From NCBI GenBank assembly GCA_963723165.1, contig CAVRPP010000008.1, positions 1 to 64,000 on the forward strand: DNA of 64,000 nt, in the 5' to 3' direction. The notes beneath the pieces were generated by a model. That model ran no database searches. It saw nothing but the letters and a program-made list of their open reading frames with translations, and had not been told where the DNA came from. Source of the DNA: UBA4744 sp963723165. Lineage in GTDB: Bacteria > Actinomycetota > Acidimicrobiia > Spongiisociales > UBA4744. This document shows, in pieces, positions 1 through 7,608 of this stretch. The stretch's first letter is position 1. Each line of letters starts with the position of its first letter. A program made the position numbers and the translations under genes.

Positions 1-1543
1 TCGAGTATCTGCACTCCATCTTCTGGCGAAACCTCGCCCAGAGCATCGAACATGAACTCCGCATCGATGCCTACCGGCATGTCCAGAGCCTGGAACTCGC
101 CTACTACGAGGATCGCTCCACCGGCGGCCTGATGGCCGTCCTCAACGACGACGTCAACCAGTTGGAGCGGTTCCTCGACGCCCGCGCCAACGACATCCTC
201 CAGGTCGGCACCACCGTCGTGCTCGTCGGAGCGATGTTCTTCGGACTTGCTCCATCGGTGGCGTGGATGTCGTTCGTCCCGGTTCCGTTCATCCTCTGGG
301 GATCGGTCCGATTCCAACGCAGATCGCTCCGCGCTACGCAGCCGTTCGCAACCAGGCAGGCATGGTGAACTCCCAGCTCGCCAACAACCTTGCAGGCATC
401 GCCACCATCAAGAGCTTCACCGCCGAAGACCGGGAAGTTGAGCGGATCAGCCGGGAGAGCAAGCTATACCAGGAGGCCAATCGCCGGGCGATCACCCTCA
501 GCTCCGCGGTCTCGCCCCTTATCCGCGTTGTCATCCTCATCGGTTTCACCGCCACGCTGCTGGCGGGCGGTTTCCTGGCTCTGGACGGCACCCTGGCGGT
601 TGGGTCCTACAGCATCATGGTGTTCCTGACCCAGCGCTTGTTGTGGCCACTGACGCGCCTTGGTCAAACGTTTGACCTGTACCAACGCGCTATGGCATCG
701 ACCAACCGCATTCTGGACCTGCTCGATACCGAACCCCGGATTCTCGACGGGCAGGTAGCGCTCCCCCGCTCTGAGGTCCAGGGAGCGGTCGGTTTCGATC
801 AGGTCTCGTTCGCCTATGACAAGGGTTATCCCATCATCGCCGACCTGACGGTTCACCTTCCGGCCGGCACCACCACCGCAATCGTCGGAGCGACCGGCGC
901 GGGCAAAACGACGCTCATCAAGCTCCTACTTCGCTTCTACGATGTCACCGGCGGGTCACTCCAACTCGACGGCCACGACATACGAGACCTCAGATTGAAA
1001 GACCTGAGAAAGGCGATCGGGCTGGTCAGCCAGGATGTCTATCTCTTCGGTGGGACCGTCCGTGAGAACATTGCTTACGGTAGGCCTGAAGCTGCAATGG
1101 ACGAGATCGCCGCGGCCGCCCGGGTAGCCGAAGCACACGACTTCATACTGGGACTCCCGAACGGATACGAGACGATTGTCGGAGAGCGTGGCCAGAAGCT
1201 GTCCGGTGGCCAGCGGCAGCGAATCTCCATCGCCCGGGCGGTGCTCGACGATCCTCCCATCCTCATATTGGATGAAGCGACCTCATCGGTCGACAACGAG
1301 ACCGAGGCAGCCATCCAGCGGTCGCTGGAACGAATCACCCGCGACAGAACGACCATCGTTATCGCTCACCGTCTCTCGACGATCCGCCACGCCGACCACA
1401 TCTACGTGCTCGACCGCGGTCGGTTGGCCGAGGACGGTCGTCACGAGGACTTGTTGGACGAGTCGGGTCTGTACGCCGGTTTGTGGAAGGTTCAGACCGG
1501 CGAAGCCATCCCCTGGCACGTGACCGGCGACGCCGGAGACTGA
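1..1543 (+). CDS. ABC exporter, fused membrane and ATPase domains (5' end outside window, frameshift near 325)
   Basis: The gene enters from the left edge. Positions 3-368 encode part of a type-1 ABC exporter membrane domain in one frame. From about position 320 the reading continues in another frame to the stop at 1541-1543. The two frames join sensibly as FQRR then IAPRY if one base is missing near 323-326, so the gene carries an apparent 1-base deletion. The ATPase domain is complete, with Walker A GATGAGKTT (about nt 887-913), signature LSGGQRQR (about 1199), Walker B ILILDEATSS and the H-loop IVIAHRLSTI. Such half-transporters work as dimers at the plasma membrane and use ATP hydrolysis to export lipids, peptides or drugs; the substrate cannot be read here. 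The frameshift may be a real lesion or a sequencing error. The family call is firm; whether the gene is functional is uncertain. Confidence 0.85.
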
Positions 1544-1571
1544 GGTCATCCAGCGGCCGGTGGCCGCCTCC

Positions 1572-2186
1572 CTAGCGCACCCTGACGAACGTGGCCCAGT
1601 GCTCGCTCCAGGACGGGTGGCCGCACAAAGCCACCGGTTGATCCTCAATCTGCTGAAACTCGGGTCCGAGAGCCCCTGCGAGCTCCGTCGTCGACACACC
1701 CCACGGCGGGCCTCCCGACGCCAGTTCCTTGCCGGCCGGGAAGACGATGGAACCGACCCGGGCACCCGGCCGGAGTAACCGGCGAGCGAGTTCGCCAAAG
1801 GCCGGCCGATCCTCGGGATCGATTGCGCAGAAGAAGGTGTGATCGAACAACAAGTCGTACGGTTCCTCATCATCGAAGGTGAGAGCATCCTCGGCAACAA
1901 AACGGCACCCGAGAGGGCCAAACCGACCCCTGACCAGTGGTTCCAGCTCGGCTGCGAAATCGACCGCCGTGACCGTCCAACCCGCCCGGGCCAGTGCTTC
2001 GGCATCATGTCCGAGGCCACACCCGGGAACCAGCGCCCGTCTCCCGGTTGTCTCTCCGCCGAGGGACGGGTCCCGGGTCAGTCGGGCCAGAAGCTCGGGG
2101 TGCGGACCTCCCAGGTCCCAGGGCGGTCGACCGAAGGCGTAGCGAACAGACCAGTCGCGGCCGGTCAGCCGCTTTCCTCCACTCAT
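1572..2186 (-). CDS. SAM-dependent methyltransferase, TPMT/HOL1-like
   Basis: The protein of 204 residues has the glycine-rich SAM-binding motif VPGCGLGHDAEALA, followed by an acidic strand end (TAVDFA) and the N-terminal signature PPWDLGGPHPEL. This combination is typical of the thiopurine S-methyltransferase / halide methyltransferase family (TPMT, HOL1). A soluble cytosolic enzyme is expected, moving a methyl group from SAM to a small thiol, halide or similar acceptor; the true substrate is unknown. The ATG at 2186 was chosen because the frame upstream (to 2291) encodes low-complexity residues that do not resemble the family and would overlap the divergent gene at 2260. Its 3' end lies 28 bases from the ABC exporter stop, in convergent orientation. 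Confidence 0.75.
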   Translation of the reverse strand: MSGGKRLTGRDWSVRYAFGRPPWDLGGPHPELLARLTRDPSLGGETTGRRALVPGCGLGHDAEALARAGWTVTAVDFAAELEPLVRGRFGPLGCRFVAEDALTFDDEEPYDLLFDHTFFCAIDPEDRPAFGELARRLLRPGARVGSIVFPAGKELASGGPPWGVSTTELAGALGPEFQQIEDQPVALCGHPSWSEHWATFVRVR

Positions 2187-2259
2187 CCCCACAGCGTAGA
2201 GCAGCGCAGCGTGGGCGAGTAGCCTCGCTGGTGCAGCGTCGAAAGAAGAGGAGCACCCG

Positions 2260-2745
2260 GTGGAATCAAGCGGCGCCGGTGAAGCGGCCACGGCAGCGGA
2301 GACATTGATCGGCCTGGACGTCCAGCTCCGCCGCCATCACTACCACAGCCCCGACGAGGAAGCCGAGCCACTCGACCTGATCGAACTGGGAGCCCTGGCC
2401 AACCTGGAGTGGGACGAAAAGGACGGCCTGTGGGCTCAGCTCGACGAACTGGTCACTTTCGACATAACCCCTGCCCGTTCTTCGATCTGCATCTACCTCG
2501 ACGAAGAGCCGGTGGTGACACTGTGGGCTACTCCTGCAGGACAAGAGATGCGCTGGCTGACCGATTGGGAAACCGACCTGACCCAATCCGAGCAGCAGCA
2601 CTTTCTACGACGGGTCGGCCTGCTCGGCAAGGAAAGCACCCAGAGGGTGATCAAAGCGGTTGATCAACTCCGCACCGCGGCGATCGAGTCCGAAGAGCAG
2701 ATGGCAGTGGCCGCAACCGTACGGGATTGGCTCGCTCAGCGCTAA
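2260..2745 (+). CDS. Conserved-looking hypothetical protein (161 aa)
   Basis: I do not recognise this family. The protein is acidic and soluble, with no signal peptide or membrane segment. A central part reads as a compact alpha/beta fold (FDITPARSSICIYLDEEPVVTLW) and the C-terminal 60 residues look helical. Codon use matches neighbouring genes and the frame stays open against several competing frames, which supports a real gene. It lies head to head with the methyltransferase at 2186, so the 73 bases between the two starts probably hold both promoters. The first ATG was taken as the start; no strong ribosome binding site is visible. Confidence 0.55.
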   Translation: MESSGAGEAATAAETLIGLDVQLRRHHYHSPDEEAEPLDLIELGALANLEWDEKDGLWAQLDELVTFDITPARSSICIYLDEEPVVTLWATPAGQEMRWLTDWETDLTQSEQQHFLRRVGLLGKESTQRVIKAVDQLRTAAIESEEQMAVAATVRDWLAQR

Positions 2746-2881
2746 CAGGGAATCGAAGGCTCGATACGGGACTGTGCTCGTTCGTCGAGGATCAACCCGC
2801 GTACGTTGGGGGTGAGGGTGGAACCAATTCTGCGCCACGAGCGCCAACGCTGATGTCACCCCACCCAGATAGCTTCAACCC

Positions 2882-3091
2882 ATGTCCTGCATCACCCTCA
2901 CCGACCCGCACCGTCGCCTCCTCACCGCTCTCACCGGGGGACCCCACCAGGTCGACGACCTCGACGGGTGGGAGAGCCTCGATGAGTTGCGGCGGTGGGG
3001 TTGGGTGTTCGGCGACGAGTGGGTCGAGCTGACCGGGGCCGGGCACTATCACGCTGGGACAGTGGACGGTGGACCGCTTGGTGGTAGCTGA
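2882..3091 (+). CDS. Small hypothetical protein (69 aa), possibly winged-helix-like
   Basis: The frame encodes 69 residues. The order is a helix (DPHRRLLTALTG), a second helix rich in acidic residues (SLDELRRWGW) and a short hydrophobic strand pair ending in VELTGAGHYHAG. The ELTGAG-type ending recalls the wing of small winged-helix DNA-binding proteins, but no catalytic or binding motif decides this. The ATG at 2882 has no clear Shine-Dalgarno sequence. It could be a stand-alone regulator or a chance frame; the protein-like composition favours a gene. Confidence 0.4.
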   Translation: MSCITLTDPHRRLLTALTGGPHQVDDLDGWESLDELRRWGWVFGDEWVELTGAGHYHAGTVDGGPLGGS

Positions 3092-3149
3092 CGTATCGGC
3101 GACTCACAAACTCGGTCCTCCCGTAGGATGACCGCACCCCGGTCTGACG

Positions 3150-3896
3150 ATGAGGGAGCGATTGATGCGGGTTGTGTTACTCGTGCTGGTGGTCGTGATG
3201 TCGGCTTGTTCGGCTCCGGCCGGGTCGGCTGAGACCACCACGTCGACTGTTTCAGCGTCAACCACTTCGACTTCAACGACCACGACCACTCTGGCCCTTA
3301 CGACAACTACTGAACCGGAGTGTGTCGAACGGGAAGGGGTGCTCTACGACAGTCGGGGGTTCGCGTGTCCGCCCAACATGGGACTCGGTGTTGACCGACC
3401 CGGCTCAGAGACAGTGGGGTATCGACCGGGAACGTACACCACAAGCCTGTTTGAACCTGGCTTCTCCTTTGAGCGAACTGTCACCTTTCGTTCCAGTGGC
3501 GAGAACCGCTACGTCACTGCCCTCGACGAGGCGCCCTTATCCGCGGTGAGGGCGATTTCTCCCCAAGTTGCTCAGGAGTTCCTTGCCTATCCGTTCGACA
3601 GTCTCGAATGGGTTGAGGATCTCAGCGTCTCCACGGTCGAGTATTGGGGTTTCCCTGGAACCCAACTCGACTTCACGACGCGTGATTGTCCCGAGACCAA
3701 TGGTTGCAGCTTCTTTGTTGACAGTCTTCCCTGGTCGCTTGGATGGCCGACGGACCACCATCCGAGGTTGTTGGTAATCGATGTGCCAAACGGACCAATA
3801 GGTCTTGGGATAGATGCGCCCGAATTCCGCTTCGACGCCTACTGGACCGATGTAGCCGAACCGATCCTCGCCTCCATCGAGTTCTTGGATGGTTGA
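3150..3896 (+). CDS. Secreted lipoprotein with Thr/Ser-rich linker
   Basis: The N terminus is a lipoprotein signal: basic start (RERLMR), hydrophobic stretch (VVLLVLVVVM) and lipobox MSAC, giving a lipid-anchored cysteine around residue 20. A linker of about 35 Thr/Ser residues follows, as often seen in actinobacterial surface lipoproteins, and then a globular domain of about 190 residues containing four more cysteines. I do not recognise that domain. An internal ATG at 3165 is an equally good start (MRVVLL). The protein is expected on the outer face of the membrane. It ends 3 bases before a second lipoprotein locus at 3900, so the two were probably co-transcribed. Confidence 0.7.
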   Translation: MRERLMRVVLLVLVVVMSACSAPAGSAETTTSTVSASTTSTSTTTTTLALTTTTEPECVEREGVLYDSRGFACPPNMGLGVDRPGSETVGYRPGTYTTSLFEPGFSFERTVTFRSSGENRYVTALDEAPLSAVRAISPQVAQEFLAYPFDSLEWVEDLSVSTVEYWGFPGTQLDFTTRDCPETNGCSFFVDSLPWSLGWPTDHHPRLLVIDVPNGPIGLGIDAPEFRFDAYWTDVAEPILASIEFLDG

Positions 3897-3899
3897 GTC

Positions 3900-4339
3900 G
3901 TGAAGCGGCTACTTCTGTTGGTTGGGTTGGTGCTCGTGGCGAACGGGTGCTCTCAGCCTGCCGAACCGGTCGTTACTACCGCCGCCCCCCGGGGTGGTGC
4001 AACGGTGACGCCTGCTAGCACCGAGCCCTCCACGAGAGTCTCTTCCGATGATGGAGTGGTTTGGCCGCCTCGGCTGATCTGGCCGAGTCTCATCTTCGAT
4101 GAGGGTGCCGGAGCGCTGGTGTTGTTCGGTGGGATCACCCGACCCAACCGATCAACACCGCAAAGTCAGCCGTCGCCTACCTCGGCAGCCCGACCGACCG
4201 CATCGCTCTGTACGGCGGATGCATCGAAGCCGTCGACCCCATAACCGTCACCGACTACACCACCCAATGCTCCAACGAACTCTGGTTCTACGACCTCAAC
4301 ACCAACACCTGGGAGAAGATCGGACCACCCGACCAATAG
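3900..4339 (+). pseudogene. Kelch-repeat lipoprotein, internally deleted and frameshifted
   Basis: The first frame (from ATG 3900) encodes a lipoprotein signal (KRLLLLVGLVLVANGC) and one kelch-type strand ending in ALVLFGG. After about 4135 the kelch reading moves to another frame: positions 4151-4339 encode a second blade with RIALYGG and the typical kelch ending ELWFYDLNTNTWEKI, then a TAG stop at 4337-4339. Between the two glycine pairs only about 30 residues remain, too few for a full blade, so DNA was probably lost as well as the frame. Intact kelch proteins form beta-propellers of five to seven blades; this remnant keeps parts of two. The literal open frame from 3900 ends at 4244 in nonsense sequence. 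Confidence 0.7.
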
Positions 4340-4458
4340 GCGAAGCGGCGAGCCATCCAGCCAGCCCACCCCGGCCGCCCCGGTCGCCACACCCGCCAGC
4401 CTCCCGACCGTCGAAACCGTGCTGGCGATTTCTGCGGTGACCCCCGTGGACTTCGTGA

Positions 4459-4620
4459 ACGTTTGATCACAGCAGGGATACGGGCCACGCATCCATTCGC
4501 ACCACTCTTGACACTTACGGGCATCTGTTCCCCGGTCTGGATGAGGCCGCAGCTGACGCCCTCGACGAATCCTTCCGTGGGGTTGCTGTGGGGTTGAAGC
4601 CTTCAGGCACACTCGGATAG
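4459..4620 (+). pseudogene. C-terminal remnant of a tyrosine recombinase (phage-type integrase)
   Basis: In this frame the sequence reads GHASIRTTLDTYGHLFP followed by GLDEAAADALDESF and a TAG stop at 4618-4620. This is the end of an actinobacterial tyrosine integrase: the His of the GH motif and the catalytic Tyr in the DTYGHL block are both present. Everything upstream (box I Arg, HxxR) is missing, because the frame is closed by TGA at 4456-4458 and has no start codon. The remnant ends 51 bases from the 3' end of tRNA-Ala, the usual position of an integrase beside its attachment site. It is read as the scar of an element that integrated at this tRNA. Confidence 0.75.
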
Positions 4621-4638
4621 ACTCCCCAAAACCAAGAA

Positions 4639-4660
4639 ATCCCCTGCAAACACAGGGGAT
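4639..4660 (-). terminator. Rho-independent terminator after tRNA-Ala
   Basis: An 8-bp stem (ATCCCCTG / CAGGGGAT) with a 6-base loop is followed on the minus strand by TTCTTGGTTTTGG. It lies 11 bases beyond the tRNA 3' end. The + strand also has a short T run after the stem, so it may act in both directions. Confidence 0.6.
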
Positions 4661-4670
4661 TTTCGGGTTG

Positions 4671-4744
4671 TGGAGCTGAGGGGATTTGAACCCCTGACCC
4701 CTTGCATGCCATGCAAGTGCTCTGCCGAGCTGAGCTACAGCCCC
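4671..4744 (-). tRNA. tRNA-Ala (anticodon GGC)
   Basis: The minus strand folds as a cloverleaf: acceptor GGGGCTG / CAGCTCC with the G3:U70 pair that identifies alanine tRNAs, anticodon stem CTTGC/GCAAG with loop ATGGCAT, and T-loop TTCAAAT. Discriminator is A and CCA is not encoded. It follows rsfS by 28 bases on the same strand and its 3' end faces the integrase remnant. Confidence 0.95.
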
Positions 4745-4772
4745 AAGGTGCGGTGCGTGATTGTACCAGCCG

Positions 4773-5144
4773 TCAGGCTTCAGAGGCCACCGTCTGCCAG
4801 GTCAGCCGCGGGGCATCGCCCCACAACCGCTCGAGACCATAGAAATCGCGCGTTTCGGGCTGGAAGAGGTGGACCACCACTTCGCCGTAGTCGAGGAGCA
4901 CCCACTTACCTTCCGGCTTGCCCTCAACCCGCAACGGCCGCCGATCCAATAACTTGATCTTCATCTCGATGTCCGCTGCAAGGGATTGCACATGCGGCCG
5001 TGAGGTACCGGAGGCGATGACAAATGCATCAGTAATCCAAAGCAACTCTGAAACATCTAGCAAGGCGAGATCGACTCCCTTTTTCTGATCAATCACCGTG
5101 GCCATCTGGTCGATCAGGTTCTGCGTTTCCTCGTTGAAAGCGAT
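4773..5144 (-). CDS. rsfS: Ribosomal silencing factor RsfS (Iojap family), probable ATC start
   Basis: RsfS binds ribosomal protein L14 and blocks joining of the 30S and 50S subunits, lowering translation in starvation. The family core is present: KKGVDLALLDVSELL, TDAFVIASGTS, and WVLLDYGEVVVHLF with the C-terminal FYGLERLW. The first ATG (5105) would cut off the N-terminal helix. In frame upstream, after a TGA, lies AGGAGG, then 10 bases, then ATC (5142-5144) and residues AFNEETQNLIDQM, which restores the usual family length (about 123 residues). An ATC start is rare but known for some bacterial genes. The gene lies downstream of nadD and the LytR_C gene, the usual actinobacterial order. Confidence 0.9.
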   Translation of the reverse strand: MAFNEETQNLIDQMATVIDQKKGVDLALLDVSELLWITDAFVIASGTSRPHVQSLAADIEMKIKLLDRRPLRVEGKPEGKWVLLDYGEVVVHLFQPETRDFYGLERLWGDAPRLTWQTVASEA

Positions 5145-5158
5145 AGGTGCTCAGCCTC

Positions 5159-6418
5159 CTAGGCGGGGTTGTCTCGGCCAACAATGATAGTGAGGTCCAC
5201 GATTCCAGACGGCTGACGAATCTCGAGCAGTACTTCCCCACTCCCGAGCATCCGCTGCACGTCGATAGCATCCTGCTGGTGCTTGCGACCCTGCGCAATG
5301 ATCCGGGATTCTGCATAGTCATCCCGGTCCGCGTTATCTGTCTTCACAACCCGATAGCCATTGTCGACCAGAAGCGCAGCGATCGGGCCGGTTGTGCCAA
5401 TCCGGCCGTTCCCATTGAGGATCTCCACCCGTGGTCGGGGCTCCGCACGAATAACCAGATAGCGGAAGCGGTCGTCGACAAACGATGCCGCCGCGCTACT
5501 CGGCAGCTGATAACGCTCGGTGCTACCGCCGGCGGCTTCGATTCTGCTCGCCGGAACGGCCGTCACGACCAGATCCTGATCCGCGGCGGCAGCAACCATT
5601 GCCTGCAGGGCCGTATCCGGGTCACCGGTCGCCCCCATAGTCATTCGCTCGGCAATGCCGACGTCGTCTTCGATAGCTCGCAGGGTTGCTCTCCACACAG
5701 ATCCTTGACGGTCCAGCCACTCGAGTTGATCGCTGTCTCCTTCGTTGGTCAGAAGGGCAACGAGCATCTCCGGTTCGCGTTCGGCCAACCCCTCTGCAGC
5801 CAGCACGGTGAAGCCGTCTGGTTCGGGTAGCAGAAGTGGATTGGTCAGATCGACCATCAGGGGTGCGCCGACTGCCGCTGCAAACGCATCGGCTTCGAGG
5901 TGAACGACTGCATCGACCCGGACTCCGAGGAGGTTGGTGACTGTCGTCCTGGCCAGAGCCGGACCGTTGAAACGGATGATGTCGGCGATCTCGCTCTCAC
6001 CAAACCCGGGAAGGATGGCCAGCAACGACGGCGGAAACAGCACAACCTCTGAACCTTCGGTTGGATGTGCGACAAGAAGGGCGATCGAATCGGCCCGTCC
6101 ATCGTCATCGGTCACGACGATCAACGCCGAAGCGCCTGTTGCCGCTGGCGGTCCGATAACGGTTTCCGGATCCGGCCTGTCCCGAAGCGTCAACCAGGTC
6201 AATGCCACAGAAGTGCCGACGATGAGCAGCGATCCCATAACAGCCAAGGCAATCCGGCGGCGACCCTGGGATGCCATCGACCGTCGTGCTGAACGATTCA
6301 ACTCCCTGGCAGTCCGGGGTGTCTCGTCAATGACTCCCGACCTGCGGCGCCTGCCGCCGCCCGAACGAACAGCCAGGCCCTTGCGACGTTGCGGCTTCTT
6401 GTGGCGGGGTTCAGCCAT
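5159..6418 (-). CDS. LytR_C-domain membrane protein, LCP-like
   Basis: The 419-residue protein has a basic N terminus (KKPQRRKG, GGRRRRSG), a single membrane anchor (IALAVMGSLLIVGTSVALTW), a central extracytoplasmic domain and a C-terminal LytR_C domain (RVEILNGNGRIGTTG to the end). The middle region resembles a LytR-CpsA-Psr domain in outline (ALIVVTDDDGRADSIALL, ADIIRFNG). LCP proteins attach glycopolymers to peptidoglycan, but the arginine-rich active site is not clear here, so an LCP activity is only inferred. The ATG at 6418 overlaps the nadD stop by 8 bases, indicating translational coupling; the longer upstream frame is just a shadow of nadD. rsfS follows 14 bases downstream. Confidence 0.8.
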   Translation of the reverse strand: MAEPRHKKPQRRKGLAVRSGGGRRRRSGVIDETPRTARELNRSARRSMASQGRRRIALAVMGSLLIVGTSVALTWLTLRDRPDPETVIGPPAATGASALIVVTDDDGRADSIALLVAHPTEGSEVVLFPPSLLAILPGFGESEIADIIRFNGPALARTTVTNLLGVRVDAVVHLEADAFAAAVGAPLMVDLTNPLLLPEPDGFTVLAAEGLAEREPEMLVALLTNEGDSDQLEWLDRQGSVWRATLRAIEDDVGIAERMTMGATGDPDTALQAMVAAAADQDLVVTAVPASRIEAAGGSTERYQLPSSAAASFVDDRFRYLVIRAEPRPRVEILNGNGRIGTTGPIAALLVDNGYRVVKTDNADRDDYAESRIIAQGRKHQQDAIDVQRMLGSGEVLLEIRQPSGIVDLTIIVGRDNPA

Positions 6419-6980
6419 AGACTTCGTGGTCCTCGAGATACTCCCAAACCGGCTCGGCAACCATGAAGCGGACCGTCTTCCGCTCCTCGACTCGCCGCCG
6501 GATCGTCGTACCGGACAGCAAGAGCAAGGGCATGTCGAGCCATGTGAACGCAACCGGAATGGCCGACTCAACCGCGGCCCGCTCGACACCGGGACGAGGA
6601 GCCACCGCCAGGTGGGCTCGCGACAGGACATATTCCCATCGTTCCCAGGTCTGGATGCCACGAGCTGCGTCCGCGCCGAGAATCAAGACCAGATCATCCT
6701 TCCTGTCGAATTCCGCCAGCGTGTCCGCTGTATAGGTCCAGCCATCCCGGCGAACCTCGCGCTCGTCGGCTTCGAAATACTCGACACCCTGGACGGCCCG
6801 TCGGGTCATCTGCCACCGATGTTCAGAATTGCTGACCTTTCGATCGGCTTTCTGCCACGGAGCGCCGGCCGGCACGAAGGTAACCACGTCGAGATGCAGG
6901 TCGCGATAGGCCACCTCACCGGCAATCAGGTGAGCGACGTGAGGTGGGTCGAAGGTTCCGCCAAGTATGCCCCTGCGCAC
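6411..6980 (-). CDS. nadD: Nicotinate-nucleotide adenylyltransferase
   Basis: NadD joins ATP and nicotinate mononucleotide to form deamido-NAD in NAD biosynthesis (cytosol). The N-terminal nucleotidyltransferase signature GGTFDPPHVAHLIAGE (residues 7-22) contains the HxGH-type motif as HVAH, and the C-terminal LSGTTIRRRVEE matches the family's ISSTxIR motif. The length of 189 residues is standard. It heads an operon with the LytR_C gene and rsfS, the common actinobacterial order. Confidence 0.95.
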   Translation of the reverse strand: MRRGILGGTFDPPHVAHLIAGEVAYRDLHLDVVTFVPAGAPWQKADRKVSNSEHRWQMTRRAVQGVEYFEADEREVRRDGWTYTADTLAEFDRKDDLVLILGADAARGIQTWERWEYVLSRAHLAVAPRPGVERAAVESAIPVAFTWLDMPLLLLSGTTIRRRVEERKTVRFMVAEPVWEYLEDHEVYG

Positions 6981-6989
6981 TTGGACAGA

Positions 6990-7493
6990 TTAGGCACGTC
7001 GGACCGGCTCGCGGATGGGAACCAACCGCAATGCCTTCGCCGGCGAGCCGAGGTGACACCCGATGGTGAGAGCCGGGTCGACATATGTTCCTCCGATCCG
7101 GACCGAGAAGTGCAGAGCGGGGGAACGGTGCCCGCTGCCGCTGGTCCCCATGATCGTCGAGCGGGTTACGCGTTTGCCTCGTTCGACCAACACCGTGGTC
7201 AAGTACGAATAACTGGTCCTCAGTCCGCCACCATGATCTACCGTCACGGTCAGATTGCCTGCCACTGTTCCCGCGAAAGAAACCGTCCCCGTCGCGGCTG
7301 CCCGAACCTCAGTTCCTTCCGGGACTCTCCAATCGATCCCCCAGTGTCCCGAATAGCGGCCCGTCGGGGCGAAGCCCCGAACAAGCAGACCGTCTACGGG
7401 CCGGGTCAATCCCACGCATGATTCTCCTGCCGCAAAGCTCGGGGAGGTTGTCAACCCGACCATTGCGAGCGATAGGGCGAGCAATCGTATCAA
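6990..7493 (-). CDS. Secreted M23/LytM-fold protein, likely catalytically degenerate
   Basis: A signal peptide (RLLALSLAMVGLTTSPSFAA) precedes a LytM fold of about 140 residues. The zinc ligands of the HxxxD motif survive (SGHWGIDW) and so does the last His (ALHFSV). However, the first His of HxH is Ala, and the YxHL histidine is Tyr (TSYSYL), so both catalytic histidines are replaced. Degenerate LytM proteins such as EnvC and NlpD bind peptidoglycan or activate amidases rather than cut it; a similar role is inferred. The start is TTG at 7493, preceded by GAAGGTGAC. It lies 9 bases upstream of nadD on the same strand. Confidence 0.75.
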   Translation of the reverse strand: MIRLLALSLAMVGLTTSPSFAAGESCVGLTRPVDGLLVRGFAPTGRYSGHWGIDWRVPEGTEVRAAATGTVSFAGTVAGNLTVTVDHGGGLRTSYSYLTTVLVERGKRVTRSTIMGTSGSGHRSPALHFSVRIGGTYVDPALTIGCHLGSPAKALRLVPIREPVRRA

Positions 7494-7608
7494 TAGTCAC
7501 CTTCCGGCCGTCGCCCACTCCCCCGCCCACAGAACGTACCCCACGGCAGGTGACAAGGGAAGGGGACCGATACGGAACAGACAGTCGCCCTGCGTCCGTG
7601 TACCTTTG

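Noticed and set aside
6419..6661. N-terminal extension of the LytR_C protein
   Set aside because: This stretch is nadD in another frame; the ATG at 6418 gives a normal membrane protein start.
5934..7421. A 495-residue open frame on the plus strand
   Set aside because: It is antisense to nadD, the LytR_C gene and the M23 gene and has no family-like sequence; GC-rich genes often give long antisense frames.
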